DNA of 64,000 nt from Dysgonomonas sp. BGC7 (GTDB lineage: Bacteria > Bacteroidota > Bacteroidia > Bacteroidales > Dysgonomonadaceae). The notes below the pieces were generated by a model, which was not told the origin of the DNA, searched no databases, and was given only the letters and a program-made list of their open reading frames with translations. Below, piece after piece: positions 19,652 to 31,745 of this stretch. Each line of letters opens with the position of its first letter. Position 1 is the stretch's first letter. The stretch is taken from positions 186,001 through 250,000 of the forward strand of contig NZ_CVRP01000007.1 in NCBI RefSeq assembly GCF_001261735.1, given 5' to 3'. Made by a program: the position numbers and the translations under genes.

Positions 19652-22327
19652 ATGAGAGTTAAATTACATATTAATTATTATACAAACTGGGGGCAAACAG
19701 TACATGTTTGTGGATCGTCTTCCTCATTAGGAGGATTTGATGAAAATAAATCCTTGGAGATGATATATAGCCCCGGATCTCAATGGTCAGTCGAATTTGA
19801 AACTTCAGATGACGATGCTGAGTATTTTTATCTTATAAAAGATCACTCTAAAACAATAAGAAGAGAGTGGGGAAGACGATATCTGAAAACAAAAGGTGTC
19901 GATCTTCTTGATGTGAAAGATACATGGAAGAATGCGCCTCAACAAAAATTCCTTTATACATCAGGTTTTTCCGGCAGCTTCTTTTATCACGACGATGACA
20001 ATAAATTGAAATATAATAAAAATTCAATTCTTCTAAGTGTAAATTGTCCTTATGTCAATAAGGATCAAATATTGATATTATGTGGAGATTCGAAAGAACT
20101 GGGAAACTGGGAGCCTGAAAAAGCATTACATTTCTCTCCAACAAAATATGGAATTTGGCAGCTTGTAATAAATAAAACATGGATAAAATCTCCTCAAGAA
20201 TATAAGTTAGCAATATATGATACCGTCGCAAAGACGGTAGTGCATTGGGAAGAAGGAATAAACCGGATATTATATCCTGTGTCTGTAGCAGCTAAGTCTG
20301 AGGGAACATCTGTTTTTGTAGAGTCTTTGGATTATTGGTATGGTTGGATAAACTGGAAAACAGCAGGGGTTGCAATTCCTGTTTTCTCTTTGCGTTCTGA
20401 AGATAGCTTTGGGATTGGAGAATTTTCTGATCTGAAAAAAATGATAGATTGGGCTGCTGTAACTAATCAGAAAATAATACAGGTGCTTCCTGTAAACGAT
20501 ACGACCAATACACATACGTGGACAGATTCTTACCCTTACAATGCCATATCTATCTATGCTTTACATCCCATCTATTTGGGCTTGAAATCTTATCCGCTGA
20601 AAGATAAAGCATTATTCGATAAATATAAGAAAGAGGCTGAAGCGTTGAATCAGCTAAAAGATACAGACTACGAAAAAGTTTATAGCTTAAAACAATCTTA
20701 TATTGCAGATTTATACAACGAATCGGGTAAAAATGTTCTTGAAAGTAAAGAATATTTAAGCTTTTATAAGCATAATGAAGAGTGGCTTTTCCCATACGCC
20801 TGTTTTTCTTATTTGAGAGATCAACATAAGACTTCCGATTTCTTGAAATGGAAGACATCTAAGAAGTATAATAAGAAGAAATTACAAAAACTGGTAGAAA
20901 CAGAGTCCACTGTCAGAGATGCGATAAATCTACACTGTTTTGTTCAATACCTGTTACACGAGCAATTATTAGAGGTAAAAGAGTATGCACACCGACACAA
21001 TGTGATATTGAAGGGAGATATTCCTATTGGGATTAGTCGCTGTAGTGTGGAAGCATGGACTGAGCCCCATCTGTTTAATATGGATGTGCAAACAGGTGCA
21101 CCGCCTGACGATTTTTCTTTCTTTGGTCAGAACTGGGGTTTTCCTACATATAATTGGGAAGAAATGGCTAAAGACGGATATCAGTGGTGGATCAAGCGTT
21201 TTCGCAAAATGGCTGATTACTTTGATGCTTATCGTATAGACCATATATTGGGCTTTTTCCGGATATGGGAAATTCCATTGTCATCGGTACAAGGCTTACT
21301 TGGCTATTTCAGTCCTGCTCTGCCTTTGTCGGTAAATGAGATACAATCGGCTGGGATGTGGTTCGATGATTTTCGTATGACTCATCCTTTTATCCATGAA
21401 AGCTTTTTAGGCGATCTCTTCGGCGAATACACACAAGAGGTGATTGATGCCTATCTCCACCCTATAGCATGGCAGCGTTACGAATTGAAAGAATCTTGCA
21501 ATAGCCAAGTCAAAATTAAAGAAATATTTAATGGCCTTTCAGGACAAAAAAATGACCGTATCCGAGATGGTTTATACGGTTTGTGCAACGAAGTCCTTTT
21601 CATCCGAGATAAACATGATCCTGAAAAGTTCCATCCACGTATAACTGCTCAATATAGTTATTCGTACAAATATCTGGATGAAGGAGCAAAATATGCCTTC
21701 AATCGTATCTATAACGATTATTTCTATAATCGGCACAATCAGTACTGGCGTGATCAGGCAATGAAAAAACTTCCTCCTCTCATATCTTCTACTTCGATGC
21801 TTGTTTGTGGCGAAGATTTGGGTATGGTACCCGAATCGGTACCATCGGTAATGAACGAATTGCAAATACTGAGTCTTGAGATAGAGCGCATGCCTAAAGC
21901 GAGGAATGTAATGTTTAATAATTTGCAGAATCTCCCTTATCTGAGTGTTTGTACTACATCTACTCACGATATGGCTCCTATCAGAGCTTGGTGGCACGAA
22001 AATAGAGAAGTTACCCAAGCATACTACAATCAGGTGCTATGGAAACAAGGGCCTGCACCCGAAGATTGTTCAGCTGATCTTTGCAGACACATATTAATGA
22101 ACCATCTTAACTCTCCTTCCATGTTAGTTATACTTCCTCTTCAAGACTGGTTGTCTGTAGATGATAAACTAAAAAGAAGCGTTGCTGAAGAAGAAAGAAT
22201 AAATATTCCTGCCATATCTCAACATTATTGGAGATACAGGATGCACATCACTTTGGAAGAGCTTATTGCCTCGGCTGAGTTCAATGAGAATGTGAGAAAT
22301 ATGATAAAGTCATCCGACAGAGAATAA
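19652..22327 (+). CDS. malQ: 4-alpha-glucanotransferase (GH77) with tandem CBM20 domains
   Basis: Disproportionating enzyme (amylomaltase/DPE2-like) that moves alpha-1,4-glucan segments between maltodextrins and releases glucose. It has 891 residues and no signal peptide, so it is cytoplasmic. Two N-terminal starch-binding CBM20 domains (about 1-115 and 125-230; HVCGSSSSLGGFDENKSL, LCGDSKELGNWEPEKAL) precede the GH77 barrel. Catalytic residues by motif: Asp530 (YRIDH, nucleophile), Glu721 (CGEDLG, acid/base) and Asp773 (STHD). This CBM20-GH77 architecture matches the plant DPE2 type and is common in Bacteroidetes. It is the first gene of a five-gene operon, and a LacI-type operator lies upstream. 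Confidence 0.96.
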   Translation: MRVKLHINYYTNWGQTVHVCGSSSSLGGFDENKSLEMIYSPGSQWSVEFETSDDDAEYFYLIKDHSKTIRREWGRRYLKTKGVDLLDVKDTWKNAPQQKFLYTSGFSGSFFYHDDDNKLKYNKNSILLSVNCPYVNKDQILILCGDSKELGNWEPEKALHFSPTKYGIWQLVINKTWIKSPQEYKLAIYDTVAKTVVHWEEGINRILYPVSVAAKSEGTSVFVESLDYWYGWINWKTAGVAIPVFSLRSEDSFGIGEFSDLKKMIDWAAVTNQKIIQVLPVNDTTNTHTWTDSYPYNAISIYALHPIYLGLKSYPLKDKALFDKYKKEAEALNQLKDTDYEKVYSLKQSYIADLYNESGKNVLESKEYLSFYKHNEEWLFPYACFSYLRDQHKTSDFLKWKTSKKYNKKKLQKLVETESTVRDAINLHCFVQYLLHEQLLEVKEYAHRHNVILKGDIPIGISRCSVEAWTEPHLFNMDVQTGAPPDDFSFFGQNWGFPTYNWEEMAKDGYQWWIKRFRKMADYFDAYRIDHILGFFRIWEIPLSSVQGLLGYFSPALPLSVNEIQSAGMWFDDFRMTHPFIHESFLGDLFGEYTQEVIDAYLHPIAWQRYELKESCNSQVKIKEIFNGLSGQKNDRIRDGLYGLCNEVLFIRDKHDPEKFHPRITAQYSYSYKYLDEGAKYAFNRIYNDYFYNRHNQYWRDQAMKKLPPLISSTSMLVCGEDLGMVPESVPSVMNELQILSLEIERMPKARNVMFNNLQNLPYLSVCTTSTHDMAPIRAWWHENREVTQAYYNQVLWKQGPAPEDCSADLCRHILMNHLNSPSMLVILPLQDWLSVDDKLKRSVAEEERINIPAISQHYWRYRMHITLEELIASAEFNENVRNMIKSSDRE

Positions 22328-22337
22328 ATAATAATAA

Positions 22338-24191
<1,854 letters not shown>

Positions 24192-24225
24192 TTACTTTTA
24201 TGAAAGTATCAAAATCTGAAAATTC

Positions 24226-25257
24226 ATGAAAAAAGGCCCTCTTACCATTAAAGATATTGCTAGAGAGTTGAACATATCGCCCTCGACTGTGTCGAGGGCT
24301 TTAAAAGATAATCCCGATATAAGTTCCGAAACCAGAAGGCTGGTTCAGGAATATGCGAAGAAACATAAGTATAAGCCGAATGCATTAGCGTTAAGCCTGC
24401 GTACACAGCACAATAATATTATTGGTGTAATGGTGCCCGAGTTGGCTAATCATTTCTTTTCAGGAGTCCTTTCGGGTATGGAGACTGTGGCAGAAGAGAA
24501 AGATTATCATGTGATAGTTTGTCAATCATTAGAAGATTATCATAAAGAGATAAGGAATGTACAAACTTTGATAAAGGCTCGTGTTTGTGGGGTACTAATC
24601 TCTCAATCGAAGACTACAACACAGTATGGCCATTTTCAGGAGTTGATAGATAATGATATTCCTGTAATCTTTTTCGATCGTATCTGTACAGGTATAGATA
24701 CTGATAAAGTTGTGGTAGACGATTACTCAGGAACATTTACTGCTGTAGAATATATGATAAAAACAGGTTGTAAGCGTATAGCCTTTTTCTCAGCTCCAAC
24801 ACACCTTGAGATTTCGAAAAACCGTAAGAACGGGTATTTAGATGCATTGCGCAAATATCACTTATCGGTGGATGAGAATCTGATACGTATTGCTGATACA
24901 AAATCTTTAGGATATGAAAGGGCTATGGAAATATTGCAGGAGCCAAATCGCCCTGATGCTTTTATGGCCATGAATGACTATACGGCATCGGGGATATTAG
25001 TTGCAGCAAAGCAATTGGGGCTAAAAGTGCCTGAAGAAATATCTATATTTGGGTTTTCTAATTCTAATATATCTCAGGATACAGATCCTATGCTTACTAC
25101 TATGGATCAACATCCGCAGACTGTAGGAGAAGAAGCTATGAGGCTTATTCTTGAAAAAGTAGAAAACCCGGAACATATTTCGCGTAAAAATAAGATAATA
25201 AAGACTTCGTTGATAGCTCGGCAGACAACACGTAAGCTTCCGGACGGAAACGGATAG
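24226..25257 (+). CDS. LacI-family transcriptional regulator
   Basis: 343 residues, the standard family length. The N-terminal helix-turn-helix is textbook (TIKDIARELNISPSTVSRAL, residues about 7-26), followed by the hinge helix (PNALALSLR). The periplasmic-binding-protein-like ligand domain includes FDRI, GYLDAL and DAFMAMNDYTASG. Its position inside the maltodextrin operon, plus a LacI-type palindrome at 19515-19528, suggests it controls this operon in response to maltose or a maltodextrin. This site-regulator pairing is inferred. Confidence 0.93.
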   Translation: MKKGPLTIKDIARELNISPSTVSRALKDNPDISSETRRLVQEYAKKHKYKPNALALSLRTQHNNIIGVMVPELANHFFSGVLSGMETVAEEKDYHVIVCQSLEDYHKEIRNVQTLIKARVCGVLISQSKTTTQYGHFQELIDNDIPVIFFDRICTGIDTDKVVVDDYSGTFTAVEYMIKTGCKRIAFFSAPTHLEISKNRKNGYLDALRKYHLSVDENLIRIADTKSLGYERAMEILQEPNRPDAFMAMNDYTASGILVAAKQLGLKVPEEISIFGFSNSNISQDTDPMLTTMDQHPQTVGEEAMRLILEKVENPEHISRKNKIIKTSLIARQTTRKLPDGNG

Positions 25258-25286
25258 AAATAGTTTATAAAAACCATACTATAACC

Positions 25287-26636
25287 ATGAAACAAAAACC
25301 AACACTCTCCTTCTGGCAAATCTGGAACCTTAGTTTCGGATTTTTGGGTATACAAATTGGATATTCATTACAGAGTTCTCAGACAAGTCGTATTCTTTCA
25401 GCATTGGGTGCAGATCCACACGAGTTACCCCTATTTTGGCTCGCAGCACCTGTTGCCGGTCTTCTTGTACAGCCTATTATTGGGTTGTCGAGCGATCGTA
25501 CATGGACTCGTCTTGGGCGACGCATCCCTTTTATTTTAGGAGGAGCTATTGTTTCGGCCATTGCTATGTTTTTTATGCCAAATTCAGAGTTTGCGGCTGC
25601 TATTATGCCTCCGGTTATTTTTGGGGCATTTATGTTATTGTTTATGGATTGTGCTTTTAATGTTTCCATGCAGCCTTTCCGGTCGTTGGTTGGTGATATG
25701 GTCAATGAAAAACAGCGGAATCTGGGATATTCTACTCAAAGCTTTCTCACTAATGTTGGCGCTGTAGTAGGGTCATTTCTTCCTTTTATACTCACATGGA
25801 TAGGCATTCAAAATATACCCGAGGCCGGGGATAAAGTTGCGCCATCGGTCATCTGGGCCTTCTACATTGGAGGCGGGGCCCTCTTGCTTACTGTATTATG
25901 GACAAGTTTCAAAGTAAAAGAATATCCGCCTAGGGAATATGAAGAGTATAACCATATAACGGAAGAGGAGAAGAAGAAGAAATCATTTCTTGCTATATTG
26001 CGAGAAACTCCCAAAACGATGCTTCAACTAAGTATTGTGCAATTTTTTTCATGGTTTGCATTGTTCATAATGTGGGTATATGCTATAGGAGGAATTGCCG
26101 AAAATGTTTGGCATACAACAGATCCTTTGTCTGAAGCATATAATGAAGCAGGAAACTGGAATGGAGTACTTAGTGGTGTATATGGTATATTTGCTGCAAT
26201 ATTTGCAATCTTTATGGCAAAAATAGCAGATAAGATAGGACGTCGAAAAGTATACTCTCTGGCATTGTTCCTTGGAGCTTTAGGGCTGACCTCCATGTAT
26301 GTATTCGATGATAAATATATGCTCTTAATCTCTATGGTGGGTGTAGGTATAGCTTGGGCTGCTATATTGGCTATGCCATATGCAATCTTGTCTGCTGCAC
26401 TCCCGGCTAATAAAATGGGAGTATATATGGGGATATTTAATGCAACTATTACAATTCCTCAGATTGTTGCCGGATTGACAGGAGGTTTGATTCTCAAATA
26501 TGTGGTTGAAGGAAGTTCCATCTCTATGTTGGTGGTAGCAGGAGTGTCTATGTTATTAGCAGCAATTTCTGTTGTCTTTGTTAAAGAGACTAATCACGAT
26601 GAGCAGGTTATGCAAAGTTTGGAAAATAAAAAGTAA
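25287..26636 (+). CDS. SLC45-type MFS maltose/sugar transporter
   Basis: 449-residue inner-membrane permease with about 12 helices. The cytoplasmic loop between helices 2 and 3 carries SDRTWTRLGRRIPFI, the RxGRRxP signature of the SLC45/sucrose-maltose MFS branch; a second-half counterpart reads ADKIGRRKVYS. An N-terminal GFLGIQIGYSLQSSQTSRI is also typical. In context (two GH13 enzymes, GH77, LacI) it is the likely importer of maltose or short maltodextrins from the periplasm. It lies 29 bases after the regulator. Confidence 0.92.
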   Translation: MKQKPTLSFWQIWNLSFGFLGIQIGYSLQSSQTSRILSALGADPHELPLFWLAAPVAGLLVQPIIGLSSDRTWTRLGRRIPFILGGAIVSAIAMFFMPNSEFAAAIMPPVIFGAFMLLFMDCAFNVSMQPFRSLVGDMVNEKQRNLGYSTQSFLTNVGAVVGSFLPFILTWIGIQNIPEAGDKVAPSVIWAFYIGGGALLLTVLWTSFKVKEYPPREYEEYNHITEEEKKKKSFLAILRETPKTMLQLSIVQFFSWFALFIMWVYAIGGIAENVWHTTDPLSEAYNEAGNWNGVLSGVYGIFAAIFAIFMAKIADKIGRRKVYSLALFLGALGLTSMYVFDDKYMLLISMVGVGIAWAAILAMPYAILSAALPANKMGVYMGIFNATITIPQIVAGLTGGLILKYVVEGSSISMLVVAGVSMLLAAISVVFVKETNHDEQVMQSLENKK

Positions 26637-26662
26637 TATTAATCACTAAAAAATAAAGAGGA

Positions 26663-28021
26663 ATGAAAACAAAATTATTGTTTATTGCAATAGCAGTAAT
26701 CTTTGCAGGTTATTCTTGTGATTCGAAAAAGCAGATAGAGGCTCCAAAAGAAAAATGTACAGTTTCTCATCAGGATTGGACTCGCAATGCGGTCATTTAT
26801 GAAGTGAATGTAAGACAATATACAAAAGAAGGTACTTTTGCAGCTTTCGAACAGCATCTTCCTCGATTAAAAGAACTAGGTGTTGATGTATTATGGTTTA
26901 TGCCAATTCATCCTATATCAGAGAAAAATCGTAAAGGTACTTTAGGTAGTTATTATGCCGTAAAAGACTATAAGGAAGTCAATCCTGAATTTGGAACAAA
27001 AGAGGACTTTAAAAGAGTAGTTGATAAAGCTCATGAAATGGGTTTTAAGGTGATTCTTGATTGGGTTGCCAACCATACCGGCTGTGATAACGTATGGACA
27101 GTAGAACATCCCGACTGGTATGTTAGAGATGAAGCGGGTAATTTTAAAAGTCCTTATGACTGGACTGATACTTATGAGCTCAATTATGATAATAAGGATA
27201 TGCGTGCAGGCATGCTAGATGCTTTGAAGTATTGGATTACAGACTTCGGGATTGATGGTTATCGTTGCGATATGGCGCATGAAGTACCCACTGATTTTTG
27301 GAACGACGTGCGTCCGGCTTTAGATAGTATAAAACCTGTCTTCATGTTGGCTGAATCAGAAAACTATGATTTACTTGAACATGCTTTCGATGCTAATTAC
27401 TCATGGGAACTGATGCACATGATGGCGGATGTGAGTAAAGGAAATAAAAATGTAGAAGACCTGACTACTTATATTCAAAAACTTGATACTATAAAATGCC
27501 CGGATGGTTATAAAATGAATTTTCTTACTAATCATGATGAAAATTCATGGAATGGAACCGAATTTGAACGTTATGGAAAAGGTATAGAAGCTTTTGCTGT
27601 TCTTACATATACATTGAATGGCATGCCGATGATATACACAGGGCAAGAAGTCGGGCTAAAAAAACGTCTTTCGTTCTTTGAGAAAGATATGGTTCCGTCA
27701 TGGACTGAAAATGGGACTACTAAATTCTATAAGAAACTGAATGAATTGAAGCATACTCATCCTGCCTTACGTGCCGGAAGTATGGGAGGAGATGTGAGAA
27801 TCTACACTTCTAATGCTGGAAAAGAATTGTTGATATTTTCGAGAGAAAAGGCAGGGAAAGAACTTATGGTTATGTTGAATTTGTCGGATAGAAATATAAC
27901 ATATACGAGTAATGATGCTTTAGGACGAAATAACTATTATGATGTTTTTACAGGCAAGCTGATTGGCAATCTACCTAAGACTTTAAAGGCTTGGGAATAT
28001 AGGGTACTTACCAGAGAATAA
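26663..28021 (+). CDS. GH13 alpha-amylase lipoprotein
   Basis: 452 residues. The lipoprotein signal ends at Cys19 (AGYSC), so the enzyme is membrane-anchored. The amylase barrel starts at about residue 40 (VIYEVNVRQYT). Catalytic residues by motif: Asp203 (GYRCDMAH), Glu231 (LAESEN) and Asp292 (TNHDENSW). The C-terminal beta domain is short. It is the last gene of the maltodextrin operon, followed by a bidirectional terminator. It probably degrades starch or longer dextrins outside the cytoplasm, feeding the SusA-like enzyme and the transporter; surface versus periplasmic location cannot be told, since no obvious lipoprotein export signal is seen. Confidence 0.93.
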   Translation: MKTKLLFIAIAVIFAGYSCDSKKQIEAPKEKCTVSHQDWTRNAVIYEVNVRQYTKEGTFAAFEQHLPRLKELGVDVLWFMPIHPISEKNRKGTLGSYYAVKDYKEVNPEFGTKEDFKRVVDKAHEMGFKVILDWVANHTGCDNVWTVEHPDWYVRDEAGNFKSPYDWTDTYELNYDNKDMRAGMLDALKYWITDFGIDGYRCDMAHEVPTDFWNDVRPALDSIKPVFMLAESENYDLLEHAFDANYSWELMHMMADVSKGNKNVEDLTTYIQKLDTIKCPDGYKMNFLTNHDENSWNGTEFERYGKGIEAFAVLTYTLNGMPMIYTGQEVGLKKRLSFFEKDMVPSWTENGTTKFYKKLNELKHTHPALRAGSMGGDVRIYTSNAGKELLIFSREKAGKELMVMLNLSDRNITYTSNDALGRNNYYDVFTGKLIGNLPKTLKAWEYRVLTRE

Positions 28022-28040
28022 GTAGTGGAATCTATAATAA

Positions 28041-28073
28041 AAAAGTCCCGGAATATTTCCGGGACTTTTTTAT
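28041..28073. terminator. Bidirectional terminator between the amylase and nifJ genes
   Basis: Stem AAAGTCCCGGAA / TTCCGGGACTTT with a TAT loop, with A-run and T-run flanks that serve both convergent genes. Confidence 0.92.
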
Positions 28074-28093
28074 TTTGATATGTATAGAACTTA

Positions 28094-31000
28094 TCAATTT
28101 TGTAGTTCTGTCGATTCATCGAACTTGTCGAATACCTCGGCAGCTAGTCTTTGATAGCTCTTATAACGCCACATTGCATTATTCTGAGCAGCATCATATA
28201 GTTCAGAAGACTCTCCCGGATTTGATTTCTGAAGAGATGTATAACGAACCTCTCCCTTAAGGAAGTCTTGGAATTTGCTCCAGTCCGGTTCTTTACTGTC
28301 CATTGTAAATGGATTTTTACCTTCTTCTTCCAACATAGGGTTGTAGCGCCATAAGTGCCAGTAACCACATGCAACAGCAGCCTTTTCTTCATCCTGAGCA
28401 TGTCCCATTCCTTTTCTCAAGCCGTGGCTGATACATGGAGAATAGGCAATAACCAATGATGGTCCTTTATATTCTTCTGCTTCTTTGATAGCTTTCAGAC
28501 ATTGTCCCTGATTTGCTCCCATAGCTACTTGTGCAACATATACATAGCCATAAGTAGTAGCAATCATACCAAGATCTTTCTTGCGTATCTTCTTACCGGC
28601 AGCAGCGAATTTAGCAACAGCAGCAACTGGTGTAGATTTAGAAGACTGACCTCCTGTATTAGAATACACCTCTGTATCTAAGACAAGAATGTTTACATCT
28701 TCGCCCGAAGCTATTACATGGTCAAGACCACCAAAACCTATATCATAAGCCCAACCGTCACCACCAAAGATCCAGATAGAGCGCTTGATAATATATTGTT
28801 TCAAAGAATATATTTCTTTACAATAGTCGCAGTTCTCTTTTTCTTTTTCGAGTAATGGCATGATCTGAGCATGAAGTTCTTTTGTCTTTTCAGATTCATC
28901 TTTATTGTCTATCCATTCTTTGTATAGAGCTTTCAATTCAGGAGAACATTTGTCGCAGTCCTGAACCTGAGTCATTAGTTTTACTAAGCGATCGCGCATA
29001 GTAATGTTGGCTAAAGCATAACCAAGACCAAACTCAGCATTGTCTTCAAATAATGAGTTAGCCCAAGCCGGACCTTTTCCTTCCTCATTCTTACGATAAG
29101 GGGTAGAAGGTGCAGAACCACCATAAATAGAGGTACAACCTGTTGCATTTGCAATCAACATACGGTCTCCGAATAATTGAGTAACCAATTTGATATATGG
29201 AGTTTCACCACAACCGGAACAAGCACCTGAGAACTCAAATAATGGAGTTGCAAACTGAGAGTTTTTAACATTCAGTTTAGTATCTACAAGGTGAGCCTTG
29301 CTAGTTACATTTTTGATCATGAAATCCCAATTGTCTTGCTCAGGGAATTGACCACCTATTTCAACCATTTTAAGAGCTGAATTCCCTTTTTTACCCGGGC
29401 AAATATCAGCACAGTTACCACATCCAAGGCAGTCTAGTACGTCTACTTGAATACGGAATGCCATACCATCAAACTGTTTACCCTGAGCTTTTAGCAATTC
29501 TACTCCTTCAGGAGTTTTAGCTTGCTCGTTTCCGTCTAAAACGAACGGACGAATAGTTGCGTGAGGACAAACATATGCACACTGATTACACTGAATACAG
29601 TTTTCAGCTTCCCACACAGGAACAAATGCAGCAACACCGCGTTTTTCGTATTCGGTTGTTCCATGATCCCAAGTACCATCTTCACGTCCTACGAAAACAG
29701 ATACAGGAAGATCGTAACCTCGTTGAGCATTTACGGGACGTACTACTTTCTTGATGAATTCAGGAGCATCATCTTCTTCCGATTTGCCAACAACTAGGTT
29801 TGCCCATTCGGCTGGAACTTCAACTTTTTCAAGTTCAATACCACGATCTACAGCAGCATAGTTTTTGTTTATAACGTCTTCACCTTTACGTCCGTAAGAC
29901 TTAACGATGAATTTTTTCATCTGTTCCACAGCAAGGTCGTAAGGTATTACGTTAGATATTTTAAAGAATGCTGATTGAAGAATTGTATTTGTACGTCCCC
30001 CCAAACCTATTTCTGTAGCAATCTTTGTTGCATTGATGATATAGAAATTGATATTGTTTACTGCAAGATACTTCTTCACATTGTCTGGTAAGTAGTTACC
30101 TACATCCTCTTTGCTCCATACCGAATTTAATAAGAATGTTCCATTCTTTTTCAACCCTTTAGTTACATCATAAAGATGAAGATAGGCAGGAACGTGACAT
30201 GCTACAAAGTTTGGAGTATTTACCAAATACGTAGAACGTATAGGGTTGTCGCCAAAGCGAAGATGAGACGCTGTAAATCCTCCTGATTTTTTAGAGTCGT
30301 AAGCAAAATATGCCTGACAATATTTATCAGTATTATCTCCTATAATTTTTACTGTATTCTTATTAGCACCGACGGTACCGTCTGAACCTAAACCATAAAA
30401 TTTAGCTTCATATGTAGTGTCGTCTACAGAAACTTCTTCTTTCTGTGGAAGAGATTTGAATGTAACATCATCTACTATACCGATCGTAAAATCATTTTTA
30501 GGAAGGTTCATTCCAAGATTTTCATATACCGACATAATTTGAGCCGGAGTAGTATCCTTAGAAGAAAGCCCATAAATACCACCTACAATCGTAGGCGCAT
30601 CTTCAGATCCGTAGAAGCAATCTTTAATGTCCATGTATAATGGCTGTCCTAGTGCTCCCGGTTCTTTTGTACGGTCTAATACTGCGATTTTCTTTGCAGT
30701 TTTAGGTATTACCGACAAGAATGCTTCTGCCTTGAACGGGCGATAAAGGTGAACAGCTACTAAGCCGACTTTTTCTCCTTTTGCATTCAGGTAATCAACA
30801 GTTTCTTTTATTGCTTCTGTAACAGAACCCATTGCTATGATTACGCGGTCTGCATCTTCTGCTCCGTAATAGTCGAACAAGCCATACTTGCGTCCTGTAA
30901 TCTTATATATCTCTGCAAGATATTTTTCTACGATTTCAGGTACTGCATCATAAAACTTATTTGCAGCTTCACGAGACTGAAAGTAGATATCATCATTTTG

Positions 31001-31663
31001 AGCTGTTCCGCGAGTAACCGGATTTTCCGGATTCAGAGCTCTCTCTCTGAATTCTTTTACTGCTTTTTGATCAATAAGTGGAATTAAATCTTCTTGATTC
31101 ATTTCTTCCACTTTTTGGATTTCGTGTGAAGTACGGAATCCATCGAAAATATTCATAAATGGAATACGGGATTCAAGAGTAGCCAAGTGAGGAACAGCAG
31201 ATAAGTCCATCACTTCTTGTACCGAACCGGAGAAGAACATAGCAAAACCTGTTTGACGGGCAGCCATTACGTCCTGATGGTCTCCAAAAATAGACAAAGC
31301 TTGTGCAGCTAGTGCACGTGCAGAGATGTGGAATACACTAGGTAAAAGTTCTCCTGCAATTTTATACATATTAGGAATCATCAGCAATAATCCTTGCGAT
31401 GCTGTATATGTAGTCGTCAATGCACCTGCCTGTAGCGAACCGTGAAGAGCACCTGCGGCACCTGCTTCGGATTGCATTTCCTGAACTTTGAGCACTTCGC
31501 CGAATATGTTTTTACGTCCGGCAGCGGCCCATTCATCGACATATTCTGCCATAGTCGACGATGGTGTGATAGGGTAGATCGAAGCTACTTCACTGAACAT
31601 ATATGAAATATGTGCAGCAGCCTGATTACCATCACATGTTAAAAATTTTTTTTGTTTAGCCAT
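28094..31663 (-). CDS. nifJ: Pyruvate:ferredoxin (flavodoxin) oxidoreductase
   Basis: Single-chain PFOR that oxidatively decarboxylates pyruvate to acetyl-CoA with reduction of ferredoxin, a key anaerobic enzyme. It has 1189 residues, full length. The N-terminal pyrimidine-binding domain includes YPITPSSTMAE. The two ferredoxin-type 4Fe-4S motifs are CIQCNQCAYVCP (from about residue 689) and CLGCGNCADICPG (about 745). The C-terminal TPP domain shows GCSGCGETPY and GDGWAYDIGFGGLDH, plus the conserved SNTGGQSSKSTP. It stands alone between a terminator and an ATPase gene. Confidence 0.97.
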   Translation of the reverse strand: MAKQKKFLTCDGNQAAAHISYMFSEVASIYPITPSSTMAEYVDEWAAAGRKNIFGEVLKVQEMQSEAGAAGALHGSLQAGALTTTYTASQGLLLMIPNMYKIAGELLPSVFHISARALAAQALSIFGDHQDVMAARQTGFAMFFSGSVQEVMDLSAVPHLATLESRIPFMNIFDGFRTSHEIQKVEEMNQEDLIPLIDQKAVKEFRERALNPENPVTRGTAQNDDIYFQSREAANKFYDAVPEIVEKYLAEIYKITGRKYGLFDYYGAEDADRVIIAMGSVTEAIKETVDYLNAKGEKVGLVAVHLYRPFKAEAFLSVIPKTAKKIAVLDRTKEPGALGQPLYMDIKDCFYGSEDAPTIVGGIYGLSSKDTTPAQIMSVYENLGMNLPKNDFTIGIVDDVTFKSLPQKEEVSVDDTTYEAKFYGLGSDGTVGANKNTVKIIGDNTDKYCQAYFAYDSKKSGGFTASHLRFGDNPIRSTYLVNTPNFVACHVPAYLHLYDVTKGLKKNGTFLLNSVWSKEDVGNYLPDNVKKYLAVNNINFYIINATKIATEIGLGGRTNTILQSAFFKISNVIPYDLAVEQMKKFIVKSYGRKGEDVINKNYAAVDRGIELEKVEVPAEWANLVVGKSEEDDAPEFIKKVVRPVNAQRGYDLPVSVFVGREDGTWDHGTTEYEKRGVAAFVPVWEAENCIQCNQCAYVCPHATIRPFVLDGNEQAKTPEGVELLKAQGKQFDGMAFRIQVDVLDCLGCGNCADICPGKKGNSALKMVEIGGQFPEQDNWDFMIKNVTSKAHLVDTKLNVKNSQFATPLFEFSGACSGCGETPYIKLVTQLFGDRMLIANATGCTSIYGGSAPSTPYRKNEEGKGPAWANSLFEDNAEFGLGYALANITMRDRLVKLMTQVQDCDKCSPELKALYKEWIDNKDESEKTKELHAQIMPLLEKEKENCDYCKEIYSLKQYIIKRSIWIFGGDGWAYDIGFGGLDHVIASGEDVNILVLDTEVYSNTGGQSSKSTPVAAVAKFAAAGKKIRKKDLGMIATTYGYVYVAQVAMGANQGQCLKAIKEAEEYKGPSLVIAYSPCISHGLRKGMGHAQDEEKAAVACGYWHLWRYNPMLEEEGKNPFTMDSKEPDWSKFQDFLKGEVRYTSLQKSNPGESSELYDAAQNNAMWRYKSYQRLAAEVFDKFDESTELQN

Positions 31664-31745
31664 ACTTTTAGTATTTGTTGATTACCTTCTTTAATTTAAT
31701 TGACCTATGTAGTTTTTAAACTCTTTTAAAATATTATTTATTTGG